Assembly (NCBI RefSeq): GCF_001638985.1
Contig: NW_017265187.1
Span: forward strand, 248,001 to 312,000
Length of the DNA: 64,000 nt
DNA from: Phycomyces blakesleeanus NRRL 1555(-)
Taxonomy: Eukaryota > Mucoromycota > Mucoromycetes > Mucorales > Phycomycetaceae
Direction: 5' to 3'
A program made the position numbers and the translations under genes. Positions 24,108-35,535 of this stretch are shown piece after piece. Below the pieces are notes generated by a model, which was not told where the DNA came from, made no database searches, and saw nothing but the letters and a program-made list of their open reading frames with translations. How positions within the stretch are numbered: the first letter of the stretch is position 1; each line of letters starts with the position of its first letter.

Positions 24108-25758
24108 ATGAGCGATATTATCAATAACACCTCTTCTGCCTACCCCTCCTACGCCACAGTAATGACCATGAACCCTGCTATGGTTAGAAAGCCTCAATCA
24201 CCCTCACCAGGATATGAAGATAGTCGCCCATCATATGGGGCCTATCCAGGTAAATAAATAAATAAATAAATAATAAATAATAAATAATTTATATTATATT
24301 ATATTATATTATATTATATTATATTATATTATATTATTTTATATTATATTATTTTATATTATATTATTTTATATTATATTATATTATATTATATTATATT
24401 ATATATATATATAAAACCTATTTTATTTTATTTTATTTTATTTTATTTTGGAATTTGAATTTTAAATTTCTGGAATTATTACTATTATTTTATCCACTCG
24501 CTCCACTTGCTCAATAAATTCAACTCAACCCAAATCCAAAACCAAATCCAAATCCAAATCCTTAATACCTTAATCCAAATACACACGCGCGCGCACATAT
24601 ATAAATAATAATAATAATAATATTTAATAAACTTAATGCTGATATTAATTCTAATTCTAACGCTAATGTTAATGCCGGTATCAATTTTAGACTATTCCAC
24701 TTTCCAACCTATGCCTTATTCTTCTGTGCCAGTTACGACATATCCCGTCAATCAATTTGGTACCTACTACACTGACCGCCCCGTGCAAAAGAAACAGCCC
24801 GACAGTCCCGACTCTTCTACGCCTCAGACACCTCCTACACAGTCTGCATCATATGCTAGTCTGGTCTCCCAGCCAACCGCCATCGCCCCCCTTGTCCCAT
24901 CGTCATCTTTCTCAAACGCAACAGCCGAACGAGTCAAGGAAACCATCGCACGCGCCAATTCAGTCCCCATGGAGTTCTATCACACCGAGTTTCTCGAGTA
25001 TTCCAAAGAAACCTACGAAAAGAAGATGAACGCCAAGCGACAGAAGCGAAAGAGAACCACTGTCGATACACCCGGAGCCGGAGGATCTTCCTCTGAAGAC
25101 GAGACATCAAACAAACGAAAGAAAACCTCAATTGAAAAATCACAACAATTATCAGACGACGAAGAAGACGAAGATTCCGATAGAGAAGAGCAAGTGTCTT
25201 TTATATATAAAATAATAATAATAATAATAATAATTCGTTAGTATTAATTATTCATTATTAACTTACTTTTGCTTTTGCTTTAGGAATGGCGGTGTCAGCA
25301 GCACTGAGTTGCGCAGACAAATCCACATTCAGTCAGAGCAAAAGAGACGTGCACAGATCAAAGATGGGTTTGAAGAACTCAGAAATCATTTGCCTGGTTG
25401 CAATAGTAAGAAGATGAGCAAAGCCGCCCTCTTGACCCGCAGTAAGTAGTCCTAGTCACCTATCCAACTATTCAATATATACTATCATTAACTCTAACCT
25501 TATCTTCTTTTATATTCACTACCTCTCTTTCTTCTGTAGCTGTCCAACAAATTGACCATTTGAAGAAAGTACAAAACGACCTCTTGTCAGAAGTTGAGCG
25601 CCTTGCCCTTGAGAACGAGTCATTGAAAAAGCAAGTATTTGCACTAGAGAACCGAATCAATTGATCTGATTCTTACTAATAAATTTATTATATATAGATT
25701 CCAACAGAGTGTATTGCAACGACAGGCCATGGAAAAGATTTATACCTTCCAAGTCTAA
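24108..25758 (+). CDS. bHLH-leucine zipper transcription factor, MLX/MAX-like
   Basis: Five exons (24108-24249, 24691-25189, 25284-25441, 25540-25630, 25698-25758) join to 316 residues. The basic helix 1 reads RRQIHIQSEQKRRAQIKDGF (about residue 222 on), the loop-helix 2 has KMSKAALLTRTVQQIDHL, and a heptad zipper continues to the end (FQQSVLQRQAMEKIYTFQV). This is nearest to the animal MLX and MAX class. The E/KRR pattern predicts E-box binding. The N-terminus (1-200) is Ser/Pro/Thr/Tyr-rich, followed by an acidic stretch (DDEEDEDSD) next to a basic KRQKRKR cluster that could be a nuclear signal. Introns 2 and 4 need GC donors (GCAAGT) to keep the frame; reading straight through intron 4 instead gives a premature stop at 25661. 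Intron 1 holds a large ATATT array. Confidence 0.85.
24250..24460. repeat. Pentanucleotide (ATATT/TTTTA) microsatellite in intron 1
   Basis: Begins with AAAT units, then an almost uninterrupted run of ATATT units with some ATTTT variants to about 24405, then TTTTA units to about 24450. It lies wholly within intron 1 of the bHLH gene and is probably highly length-polymorphic. Confidence 0.85.
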
Positions 25759-26662
25759 CAAGCATCTATATTAAACCCCAAGCATCCCCCCCCCCCCTCC
25801 TCCTCCTCCCTTTTTTTTTCCAACCTTCTCCCCCCCCTCTCTCTCTTTATCCATCTCTATTTTATACACATCACCCCTTACCATTTCCTTACCAAACTCT
25901 CCCTCTTTTTTTTATACTCACGCACTCAGTCAATTACTCAAATACTCACACATTCACTCACTCACTCACTCACTCAATCACTCACTCAATCATTCATTCA
26001 TTCAATATCTCAATCAATCAATCAATCTCGCTCACTTCTTCTTCTTCTTCTTCTACTTAATTGTTTCTCTGTTTAGACCGTTTCCGCACATAGCCTCTTT
26101 ATTTCTTCTGTTCTACCCTTTGCATCTCAATTGCTACTTGGACATTGTTATTGATCTCTTGTCTTCTTGTGCGTGTACACACCTTCTTCCTTTCTTTTCT
26201 ATCTATAAATATATCTATTTACATCTCTTTATCTTATTCTTTCCAGAACTTGTCAAGAAAATATATAGTGCTCTTTTCTGGACTATAACTTTATGGTCTC
26301 CAAGCTTTATTAAAAAAAGAAAGTGTAAATAAAGTTCTTGAGATTGATCTCAAGGTCACAACATTTACTTCTCTTGTATTGATTCTATTGTTTTAATTAC
26401 AAGATAATATATGTAATACAGTTTAGTACAACATGGAGAGATAAAGAGAAAGAGACAAAAGGGGGGGGGGGGGGGGAAACTAAAGAAAACGGTTTAATAA
26501 AATAATAATAAAGGTAAAGATGAAAATAAAGGGGTAGGAAGGGGAGGACAGATGTAAGGGGTAAAAAAAAATGATTCAAAATGATTCAAAATGATAATGA
26601 TACTTTTATTTTATTTATCACAAAACAATACCACGCGTAAAGAATTATAGTAATTTGTTAAT

Positions 26663-26693
<31 letters not shown>

Positions 26694-26973
26694 ACAAATA
26701 GATAATAAACCTCACCTTATTCAAAACCCTTAATATATAAAAATATATTAATATTAAAAGAAAAAAAAAAAGAAAAAAAAAGAAAAAAATTCCCTTTCTT
26801 TTAATTTTAAAAGAAATAAATAATACTCAATTGTTAATTATAACTTCCCTACAAAGACATAAAGGGAAAAAGGGCAAAGGGCAAAGTAAAGAAGAAGTAA
26901 AGAAGAAGTAAAGAAAGAGGAGAATTTTAAATAAATAAAAAAATTGAGAAAAATAAAAAATAAAAAAATTGAG
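25759..26973. other. Intergenic with homopolymer and simple repeats
   Basis: 3' region of the bHLH gene and upstream region of the next gene. It holds a C-tract with TCC repeats (25789-25810), CTCACTCA repeats (about 25955-25990), a G tract at 26461-26476, (AG)n at 26665-26690 and A-rich tracts at 26760-26790. AATAAAG at 26328-26334 is a polyadenylation candidate for the bHLH gene. No further gene seen. Confidence 0.5.
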
Positions 26974-27557
26974 ATGATCAAGCTTGTTTTGAAGAGATGG
27001 AGGAATCTCAGATTAGCAACAAAGGTTCATCATCTTTTTGTAATTGTGGTTGTCCTTCTCCTTATTGCCCTGGTTATCTTGAATAATCGGACTGGCCGAC
27101 CCCCCGCTTGGGTCCTGGGAACTGTGTTGGGTGCATGTGTGTGCTTATCAGGCTTATACTGGGTAAGACAATAAAGTCAATTATAAAATAATGATATGTA
27201 TATACATGCAGACAAGGACATCTTCAAGAAAAGATATACATACATGTATTTATATATATATAATTCTTAACACACATCTATGTTTTATTGGTACAATAAT
27301 CTTAGCTGGCAAGATACATTCAAGCAAAGAGAATCCCAGATCACCAGGAAGAGTCATTCTTTCCTATTGAAGAACGAATGGCCAGCTGTTCATCCGTAGC
27401 AGGACTGTTCCCTCAATCTATCCTATCAATGGACTCATTACAAAGAGCTCAATCTATAACCAGTGCACCTCCACCAGCCTACAAAACCTCGATATCCATT
27501 CCACCCTCCTATAGATCCTCAGCTTCATCTTTTAAGCCAATCAGTCCACATCACTAA
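26974..27557 (+). CDS. Small membrane protein with two PPxY motifs
   Basis: Two exons, 26974-27162 and 27306-27557, join in phase to 146 residues. A basic N-terminus (MIKLVLKRWRNLR) precedes a strong hydrophobic helix (about 18-36) and a second one (about 44-63), separated by the short NNRTGRPPAW loop. The remaining 80 residues are soluble, Ser/Pro-rich and contain PPPAY and PPSY. PPxY motifs bind WW domains, in fungi typically those of Rsp5/Nedd4 ubiquitin ligases, so an adaptor for membrane-protein ubiquitination or traffic is a reasonable inference. I do not recognise an orthologue. The intron falls exactly after the second hydrophobic segment. Confidence 0.7.
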
Positions 27558-28037
27558 AGACATCTAAAGAAGCTATATCCAATCCATAAACCGATCCAAC
27601 AAATTAATATGCATACAAAATATACTCTTTAAAAATACATATCACCATTTATCATTATTACCACTATTACTAATCATTTTCACATTTCACATTACAAATT
27701 AAATACATATATATACTCTTTATCTAAAATATAAATAAAAATATACCTTTACTTTTTCACTGCTTATCAAATAATAACTAGACAGAGATATGTATATTAA
27801 ATATTATATAAATCCAAGCAACACACAATAATTTATATATTTTTATAAAAAAAAAAAGGGTTTACACTACATTTACAAAATCATTATCGACGTCACTTTT
27901 AGTGCACGCAACATCAATCATGGCTACATACACGTGCACAATGTAAATCTACTTTTATCCCCCCCCCCCCCTCCATCTTCACTCCTATATTGACTCAGTC
28001 TCTCCTTCACCTACTGGTTCTCAACTTTCTTTCTCTT

Positions 28038-28075
<38 letters not shown>

Positions 28076-28643
28076 CACACATTCACATACACATTCACAT
28101 ACAACTTTTACCCACTCACTTACTCCATCTCTCGCTACTTTACTGTGCTGTGCTGTTATTATTTGTCGCTTGGGAGGTTAGTCTAGAGCTTCTTTGTACT
28201 CTCTACATATATACTCCATGGATGCCCATTTCTTTCTACACAAAGACATTCTCTTTTGGCTAAAGAGGATGTAATTAGTCTGTCTTTCTATTATACTTTC
28301 ACATGTATATATAATATACATTAGATATATATATTTCTTTTTGTATTACTATTATCTTTATACTTTATTTTTTAATCCAGTGTACAATCTATTGTGAATT
28401 TGTAATTGTAATTGTCGTCTTTTTTTTTGCTTCTCCTTTTGTAAGCATAAGCATCGTATAAACATACACACATTACACATCAATCCCAAAAAGAAAAAGA
28501 AAAAGAAAAGAATCCCCTCCCTCCCCACAATCCCCCCTTTTTTCTCGCCCTCCACCCCTTTTTCTTCTTCTTCTTCTTTTATATATATATATATATATAT
28601 ATAAAGTTCTCCACATTTCCCTTTTAACAACTGCGTTTGCACA
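27558..28643. other. Intergenic, upstream of the RRM gene
   Basis: 1.1 kb with a C12 tract near 27960, several TA microsatellites (about 28040-28076 and 28580-28603), and a pyrimidine-rich segment just before the ATG at 28644. No gene seen. Confidence 0.5.
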
Positions 28644-30639
28644 ATGGCCGATGAATTTGATATATATGGTGATGATACATTTGGACAGGTAAGTTTAAGA
28701 ATGGTAACATTAATGAAGATTGATTAATTGATTGCTTTCTTTTTATACATATATATATATATATACATCAACAGCCAGATGATATTCTTGATGAGATTGT
28801 GAATGAGTCAGCACGCGATACCAAACGACGACGTACAACACCAGCCTATGCAGATGATGACTTGTTTGATGATCTTGGTGACATTGTAAAAGTGAGTGAA
28901 TTTCTTGTTTGTATGAGAGTTTGATTGATTTGTTTCTCGACAAACGAGGACAGAAAGATAGAAGCGGTTTTCTTTATATATATATATATATATTTGTATT
29001 TTATTATTATATGATTATTGTATTTTATCATTTTCATTATCATTATTGCTGTATACAAACACATAAAACACCTGTATAATCAATCAAATATTCAATATTC
29101 AATATTCAATATTCAATAATAAAATAAAATAAAAAGGATGTCAAGCCAACGTGTTCCAAACCTCAAAAGTCTACTTCAGCTCACCACTCCAAAAATACTA
29201 CTAAAAAAGAAGAATCGAATTATTCATCATCAGGTATTACAACGAGAAAGAAAGAAAAAAGTACAACTTAAAACACTAGGATCATTTTATTCATCAATTC
29301 ATTTTACTATTGAACCGGCATTAATCCCGAATTAATTAATTAATTGAACATAAAAGGAGACGACTTGGAACGACAACACCACAACCAGAAACACCATCAA
29401 CAACAACAGCAACAGCAGCAGCAACAGCAGCAGCAGCAACAACATGACATGACACCTCAAAAGATTCGGTCTAGTGTACCTGGTTATAGTACTCAACGCA
29501 ATACTACAGAACCCACTCGACGTGGTGATCCACCAGCAGCATTAAATTCACTCCGTGGTTTAACTATGCAACCTACAAATGGATTGTATATTGGTGATCT
29601 AGCATGGGTAAAGTTTTTTTTTTGGTGCTTATGAGTTCTGTATGTATTATGTATATATATATATATATTCATTTATATAATAAATAGTACACAACAGACG
29701 AAAACATAAAGGCTCCTCTCTTGCAGGCTGGTCTGGGCGGAGAACTCAAGGACCTCACTTTCTTTGAACACAAAGTCAATGGCAAATCCAAAGGCATTGT
29801 GTTTTTAGAATTCACTAACCCTGAAAGTGCTTCCCGTGCCAAATCAGTTCTCGACAATGCGTAAGTTAACAACTAATATATATATATATCTAATTACATA
29901 ATTCTTAAAGGAAGAAAAAAAAACAGTTTCAATTTAATTTAATTTAATTTAATTTAATTGTGTAGTGAATTTAATGGAAAACGCGCAGTAACATGCTTTA
30001 CTACTGTTCCAAATCCATTCAAGCATCTTCCAAAAGAGCCAATCAAGAACACACGAACACAACCCGTTAACCGAACCAATAACAACAGTCCTTCCACAAA
30101 CCCTGCTAACCCCTTACCTACTCATCATCATCATGGTGTGACAGGATTTGGAGGTGGAAACTTTGGATTTAATACCGGATTTGGAAGTACGCCAATGGGT
30201 ATTCCACCCTACGCCTACAATCCAATGGTGGCCAACTATATGGCAAACCCCGGAGGATTCCCGGGCGGTAACCGTGGTCGGGGAGGAATGCAACAGCAGC
30301 AGCAAGTACAGCAGCAGCAACAGCAGCAGCAACAAGTTCGAGGAAATCAGCCGTCAAACAATAATTTCATGAGCCGCATGGGCCGAGGTGTAGGCTTAGG
30401 CGTAGGAGTAGGCGTGGGAGTAGGAGGAATGAATGGAGGATTAAATGGTGTAGGTGGTGCCGGAGGAGGCGGCGGCGGATATATGAACGATGCAGCTGGA
30501 TTCCATGGTGGAGGTAGGACTGAAATGAACAACGTGAGATGGGGTTTTCGCTCATAGAGATCGATTGTATTGATTAGGCATGTACATCAACCCGGCATTC
30601 TTTGATCAACAGCAACAGCAAGGAGGAGGAGGCTACTGA
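28644..30639 (+). CDS. RRM protein related to cleavage factor Im subunit CPSF6/CPSF7
   Basis: Seven exons (28644-28688, 28775-28891, 29137-29233, 29357-29607, 29688-29860, 29966-30513, 30578-30639) join to 430 residues. The start MADEFDIYGDD resembles the N-terminus of animal CPSF6. Residues about 163-245 are one RRM, with RNP2 LYIGDLAW and RNP1-like KSKGIVFLEF, the same arrangement as CPSF6 (LYIGNLTWW, SKGFA). A polyglutamine tract lies before the RRM and another after it. The C-terminal part is Gly/Asn/Gln-rich with an RG patch (GGNRGRGG) and a long Gly/Val run. The inferred role is poly(A)-site choice in the nucleus. Prion-like low complexity may drive condensation. The closest alternative is another single-RRM hnRNP. 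Confidence 0.8.
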
Positions 30640-30682
30640 AAACAAAGCCTTGGAGAAACAAAGATTATACACACACAGACAG

Positions 30683-30719
<37 letters not shown>

Positions 30720-30798
30720 CATATATAATACTATATATTCATACACATGTGTATGTAACCATTCTCTCGCTGTTTCTGTTTCTGTTTCTGTTTCTGTT

Positions 30799-30841
<43 letters not shown>

Positions 30842-31284
30842 GTTTTATTTCATTTTCATTTTCATCATTTTCATTTGCATTTGCATTTGCATGTGTGCCT
30901 GTGTGCTTGTGTTTGGGCATGTGAAGGTGCCTGTCTGCGTTTGTGCGTTTCAATTATTCTTCTTTCTGAAATTTTTGCTCATCTTAATGTATTTCATTAA
31001 AAGTAATATTATAGAGTAAAGAAAAAAAGAAATAAAAGAGGAGCGAACAAATAAATAATATCTATACATATATATATATATGTGTGTGTGTGTGCGGGCG
31101 GGCGTGTATACACAATTCACTTTTGGTGCTTTGGAAAGGTACCCTTTTTTATCACTAATTGCAATACCGCACCAATCACATCATTGTATTCTGCCTTGGT
31201 GTTCTCTCAGGCGTGGGCTTAACGATGCCAGGCTCAAGGTGGACCGCACAGATCTCCCTCTATTTTTTATTCATCCCACTCGCC
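30640..31284. repeat. Spacer with successive hexanucleotide arrays
   Basis: Downstream of the RRM gene. A (TA)n tract at about 30686-30714 is followed by consecutive arrays of different 6-mers: TTTCTG (about 30771-30798), GTATGT (about 30800-30843), TTTTCA-type units (about 30850-30873) and TTTGCA (about 30874-30890), then TG-rich sequence. The right part is the upstream region of RPL27. Confidence 0.7.
30686..30714. repeat. (TA)n microsatellite
   Basis: Uninterrupted TA repeat of about 14 units downstream of the RRM gene; one of many similar tracts in introns and spacers of this window. Confidence 0.8.
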
Positions 31285-32040
31285 ATGGTCAAGTTCATCA
31301 AAGCCGGCAAGGTAACGCAGATTGCAATAGACGATGAATGGATGGATTCAATGGATGAATCGATTGAATTAATTACTAAAAAAAAATGAATTTTGTGTGT
31401 GTATGTGTGTCTTTTATTCTATAGGTTGTTGTCATTTTGCAGGGTCGTTTCGCTGGCAAGAAGGCCGTCGTTGTTCGCAGTAAGTATGACTCTACTCACC
31501 ATTCTCTTTCTCTCTTCATTTTTCCCTCTCTCTCTATATATATATATTTGTTTCGCTATTTCTCTTCCTCTCCCTATTCCTCTCTATCTCCCTCTATCTT
31601 TTTCTTTATTTTCTAGCACACACACATTTTGCCAACATTCTTGACAGCAACAACAATTAATGAAAGAGAGAATTAAAAAGAAAAAAAAATAACATTTTCT
31701 TTTCCGAATAGACCACGATGAGGGAACCAAGGACAGACCCTATGGTTATGCTGTTGTTGCTGGTGTCGAGCGTTCTCCTTTGAAGGTTACCAAGGGTATG
31801 GGCAAGAAGAAGGTTGCCAAGCGCTCCAAGGTCAAGCCTTTCGTCAAGATTGTCAACTACAACCACATGTTGCCCACCCGTTACGCTCTCGAGTTGGAGC
31901 AGATCAAGGGTACCGTCTCTGCTGATTCCTTCAAGGAGCCCTCCCAGCGTGAGGAGTCCAAGAAGGTCATCAAGAAGCTCTTTGAGGAGCGTTACCAGAC
32001 CGGCAAGAACAAGTGGTTCTTCAGCAAGCTTAGATTCTAA
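31285..32040 (+). CDS. RPL27: 60S ribosomal protein eL27
   Basis: Three exons (31285-31311, 31425-31479, 31712-32040) join to 136 residues, exactly the usual length. Exon 1 encodes MVKFIKAGK. Exon 2 carries the KOW-like segment [18 protein letters not shown]. Exon 3 contains [12 protein letters not shown] and ends [11 protein letters not shown], the family's conserved C-terminus. It is a cytoplasmic large-subunit protein near the peptide exit region. Introns very early in the coding sequence are common in fungal ribosomal protein genes. Codons in exon 3 are strongly C-ending (AAG, GTC, CGT), unlike most neighbours, as expected for high expression. Confidence 0.97.
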
Positions 32041-32298
32041 ACAACAACCACTGCAACTACTACTTACTACCACTACTACTACTACTCTCTCTCTGCTATC
32101 TTTGACCTTTTCCTTCTTTAAACAAGAAGAAAAGAAAATCAGTAGAAGAAATTACGAACGAGTGCGAAAAATATCAACCTTCCTCATTTATTCCATTGTG
32201 TCGACTATATATTTTTTTTATACATTTTATATCTGTGATTGATTATTGGGCTGTTTAACTATTTTCTCAACTGTATTGATTGGTCTCCATTCATTCAA

Positions 32299-34453
32299 TC
32301 ATTCATTCATGTGGGTAGCTGCTTCAACCACACTTTGTACTCCCTGTCGCGTTGGGTCCGATTCCAAAAACGCTTTTCCGACATCTTCTCCAACAGCATC
32401 CACCAACTCTGCCTTGTCTTCTTCTGAAAGTGGTGCTGTGTCCACTTGCATATCCGATTCTTTTGGAACGAGGGATGCTTGTTTAGCAATGTGGATTAAG
32501 ACATTCTGCAAATGACATGTTTGAGTTTGGGTGGATGTGTAAATATTTAAGAAGAAAAACAAGATCAATTAGTTCAGGGACAATGGAGACTTGGGCGAAT
32601 TCCTTTTTTTTTTTGGAGAAAAGAAATTTTGCTTCTCCATCTTCTCCCTACTCGACTCATCTTCCTACTCACCACTAAAGCCTCCTTGCATTTCTGAGCT
32701 TCGAGCTTACGTATGGGACTGCTGCTCACAAGAGCTGACTTGAGACAAGTCTCGGCATAAAACTTAATATTAGGTGCTACCAATACTCTTGTCACTTCTG
32801 GTCCAAGCTGGTCCAAACCAACAATTGCACCATAGTGGGTAGTAAGTGGACGTGCAGGATCCAATAGAGCTCGGAGAAGTGTCTTAGTGATACGTGGTTG
32901 GAGTGTGTGGTATGCTTTGCCAAACTGGTTGCAAATGAGTGTCATTAGACCGGCTGCACGGTGACGGGTAGACCAATGGTCTTCAAATGGACTTTCGCAG
33001 ATGGTTCGGCCCACCAGGCAAGACAGGATAGGAGGGATAAGTTGATGAAGATATGGCTCTACAAAGAGATGTTTGTTGTTCAGCAAGGCTTGTGCCATTG
33101 AAAGCATAGCCTCCAACACATCAAGCTGTTTGTGATTTTGTGTGACTTTTTTGTGAATGTGTTGAACAAAGTATGGCAGCAACTGATGTAGTCCAGGATC
33201 CATTCGCAAACTTTCGAATGCTTGAGATTTGAGTCGTTCATCAGGGCTTGACACTGCTTCAGTAATGCGTTCAAAGTACATTTGAAGTTCTTTGGATAGG
33301 ACATGCTTAACCAATGGCTTTACATCTACTTGATCAGTAGTAATGCCATTAATTGCTGCATTAGGTTTTGCTCGTTTTGTCAATAGATCTGCCTTTGCAT
33401 CTATAATTTGCAACAATCCCCCCAAAAAAAAGAAACATGCGATTGTTAGTTGTTGACATTGGCCACAAATGAATAAAATGAATGTATGCATATATAAATG
33501 TGTGAGCGCGTTTCCGTTTGCGTTTGTGATTGTAGCATTACCACTTGGGGTGGGATTCTGAGGAATTGCAGGTTGAACACCTTCAATAGCCAACCAATGA
33601 GCTGTAAAAGTTGCATCAAGAGGGATTTTTGGTAATGGCTTGGCTAAGATCGTCTCGAAATCAACTTCCTCATCCTCTGCAAAGTACAATTCTTGACCAT
33701 TCACGGTTGTCTTTCTGAATGTAGGTGTTTCTCCACATGCGTAACCATACAAAGGCTGAAATTCTTTATAGTTTTAGTTTATCATTTGTTCATTTGTAGA
33801 TGTTTCGTGTTTTTTTGTTGTTTTAGTTGATAATGATGTTGATGTTGTTTGTTGTTGAAAAATTGCTGTAGGTGTGTACGTGTGTTTATGTGGGGTAAAA
33901 GACTTGCCTCGACATTCTTTACACGCAAGGCAGCATTTACATCGTCAACGGTTAATTTGGATCGTTTTGAGTGTCGCATAAACTTTGTAGCCTCCTATTA
34001 ACATGCATACACGTATATATATATTATTTGTATTCATAGTAAGCAAAAGAATAATAACAATAATAAAAGACATTGTAGGAAAATGATTTTCTTTTATGCT
34101 TATTTGCTTTTCTTCTGATGTTCCTTATATTATATATAAATGCATTTAAGATGCAAGGTTTTATTATGTATTACTTGAATGAGTTCATGCACACGATATT
34201 CGACGTCTTGAGCTAATGCTGATGCTACTTCATCTTTAAGATGTGTCACACCTAGCGATTCGCCTATATTCTTTTTTGTTTGTTTATTTGTTGGTTGGTT
34301 GGTTGGTTTTTTGTATTGTTTTTTAAAATATAAATATAATAAAATGGATGCAAAGAGTAAGAAATACAAAAGAGCAAGTGTTTAAAATGTCAATACAAGG
34401 TGCGATTGTTGTCACAATTTTACCTTGATTGTTTCTTTTGGAAAGACACTCAT
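32299..34453 (-). CDS. TAF6: TFIID subunit TAF6
   Basis: Six exons (34453-34424, 34270-34175, 33994-33908, 33755-33542, 33400-32673, 32505-32299) join to 453 residues, close to fission yeast (452). The N-terminal histone fold (MSVFPKETIK, then IGESLGVTHLKDEV ... HSKRSKLTVDDVNAALR) pairs with TAF9. VEPLYGY is a TAF6 hallmark. A linker follows, then the HEAT-repeat TAF6-C domain (about 175-385, for example LPYFVQHIHKKV and THYGAIVGLDQLGPE). TAF6 is a core subunit of TFIID and, in many species, SAGA. Intron 3 uses a GC donor (GAG|GCAAGT) at 33907-33906; no GT donor nearby restores the join to PLYGY. It is divergent from PDRG1. Confidence 0.94.
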
Positions 34454-34605
34454 GAATGAGAGGGTGAGAGAAAGAAAGAAACAAGTGCTCACAAACACAC
34501 AAAGAGAGAGACAAATAAAAATCTACCTAGAAGCACTTATGCCCTAGAAGTTGAATGTGAGCGCGTTTAACGTGAGTGGCTTGGACTTCTTCTTTCTTGT
34601 ACATA
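34454..34605. promoter_or_regulatory. Bidirectional promoter TAF6 / PDRG1
   Basis: Only 152 bp separate the divergent start codons at 34453 (minus) and 34606 (plus). The segment is purine-rich on the plus strand left of centre (GAGAAAGAAAGAAAC). No obvious TATA box. The two genes must share or overlap control regions. Confidence 0.7.
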
Positions 34606-35260
34606 ATGGCAACCATTCCAACATTAGAACAAGGCAAGTTGTACGATCACAATCCTGTTCGTTTATTATTAAATACAAAAGCAACTTACATGGCTAAATG
34701 TAGTCTTGGCTGAAAGAGAGCATCTTGCCGAAGAGATTCTCATCAACAAACAATTGGTAATACTATTTCTTGTATATATACTATTTTTCCGCAATAAAAA
34801 AAATTATGCACTAAACTCATTGTGAATGTTGTTTCATTATCATAGCTTATTGATTATGATCGCAAACGCAATTCCAATCGAGAAGGTCTTAATCAATGGA
34901 AAAAGACTGGTGGTCTGGTGAATGAAAAAAAAGCATGGATTCAGTTTGGAGATATGTTTGTTCGTCTTCCTAGTGAAACTGCCAAGACAATGATTGAGAA
35001 AGGTAATAATAAAAAAAGGAAGTGTATATATGCAATTGTACACAACGTATTCTGTTCCCTTTACAATTACAGTACACATGAGATATTGAAACAAAAAAAT
35101 AAATGGGCAAATAGATCAAGAATCTCTGAACAAGACAATGGATGAGACAAGAGACAACATGAGAACTGCTACAATCAAGCTTCAAGAAATGGAAGGAAGC
35201 AAGAAGATGGCTGGATTTGACCTCAAAAGTCTACGTGCCAGGGATGTGTACAACCTTTGA
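34606..35260 (+). CDS. PDRG1: Prefoldin-like subunit PDRG1
   Basis: Four exons (34606-34633, 34704-34756, 34846-35002, 35115-35260) join to 127 residues; human PDRG1 has 133. It is an all-helical beta-type prefoldin fold: an N-terminal coiled coil (LAEREHLAEEILINKQL), DYDRKRNSNREGL (human DLDTKRNQNREGL), the hairpin region WIQFGDMFVRLP, and a C-terminal helix. Known context: the R2TP/prefoldin-like (PAQosome) complex that assembles RNA polymerases and other machines. Exon 1 is only 28 nt and intron 1 begins GCAAGT, a GC-AG intron; without it the frame stops after about 35 residues. With it the N-terminus reads MATIPTLEQVLAERE, as expected. Confidence 0.92.
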
Positions 35261-35535
35261 TTATTATTATTCTAAGTAAATAAAATAAGAATATACTTGT
35301 TTGTTTGTTTTTTTGTTGCTATTGTATTAAGTCTACCATACCAAATTCCAAAATTGCTTTTTTTTTGTTTGATTTTGAAGGAATGAAAAAGAATGAAAAA
35401 GAGAAAATGGGATAAAGGGTATATTCAATAATACAAGTGAGAAAGAATAGAATATAATAGAACATAATAGAGTAAGGTAGAAGGGGAAATAGGTTATGGA
35501 TAATAATAATTGATTGATATATATGTATATATATA

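Noticed and set aside
31080..31337. Alternative frame across RPL27 exon 1
   Set aside because: The short MVKFIKAGK exon is the true family start; the longer frame is the leader read in another phase.
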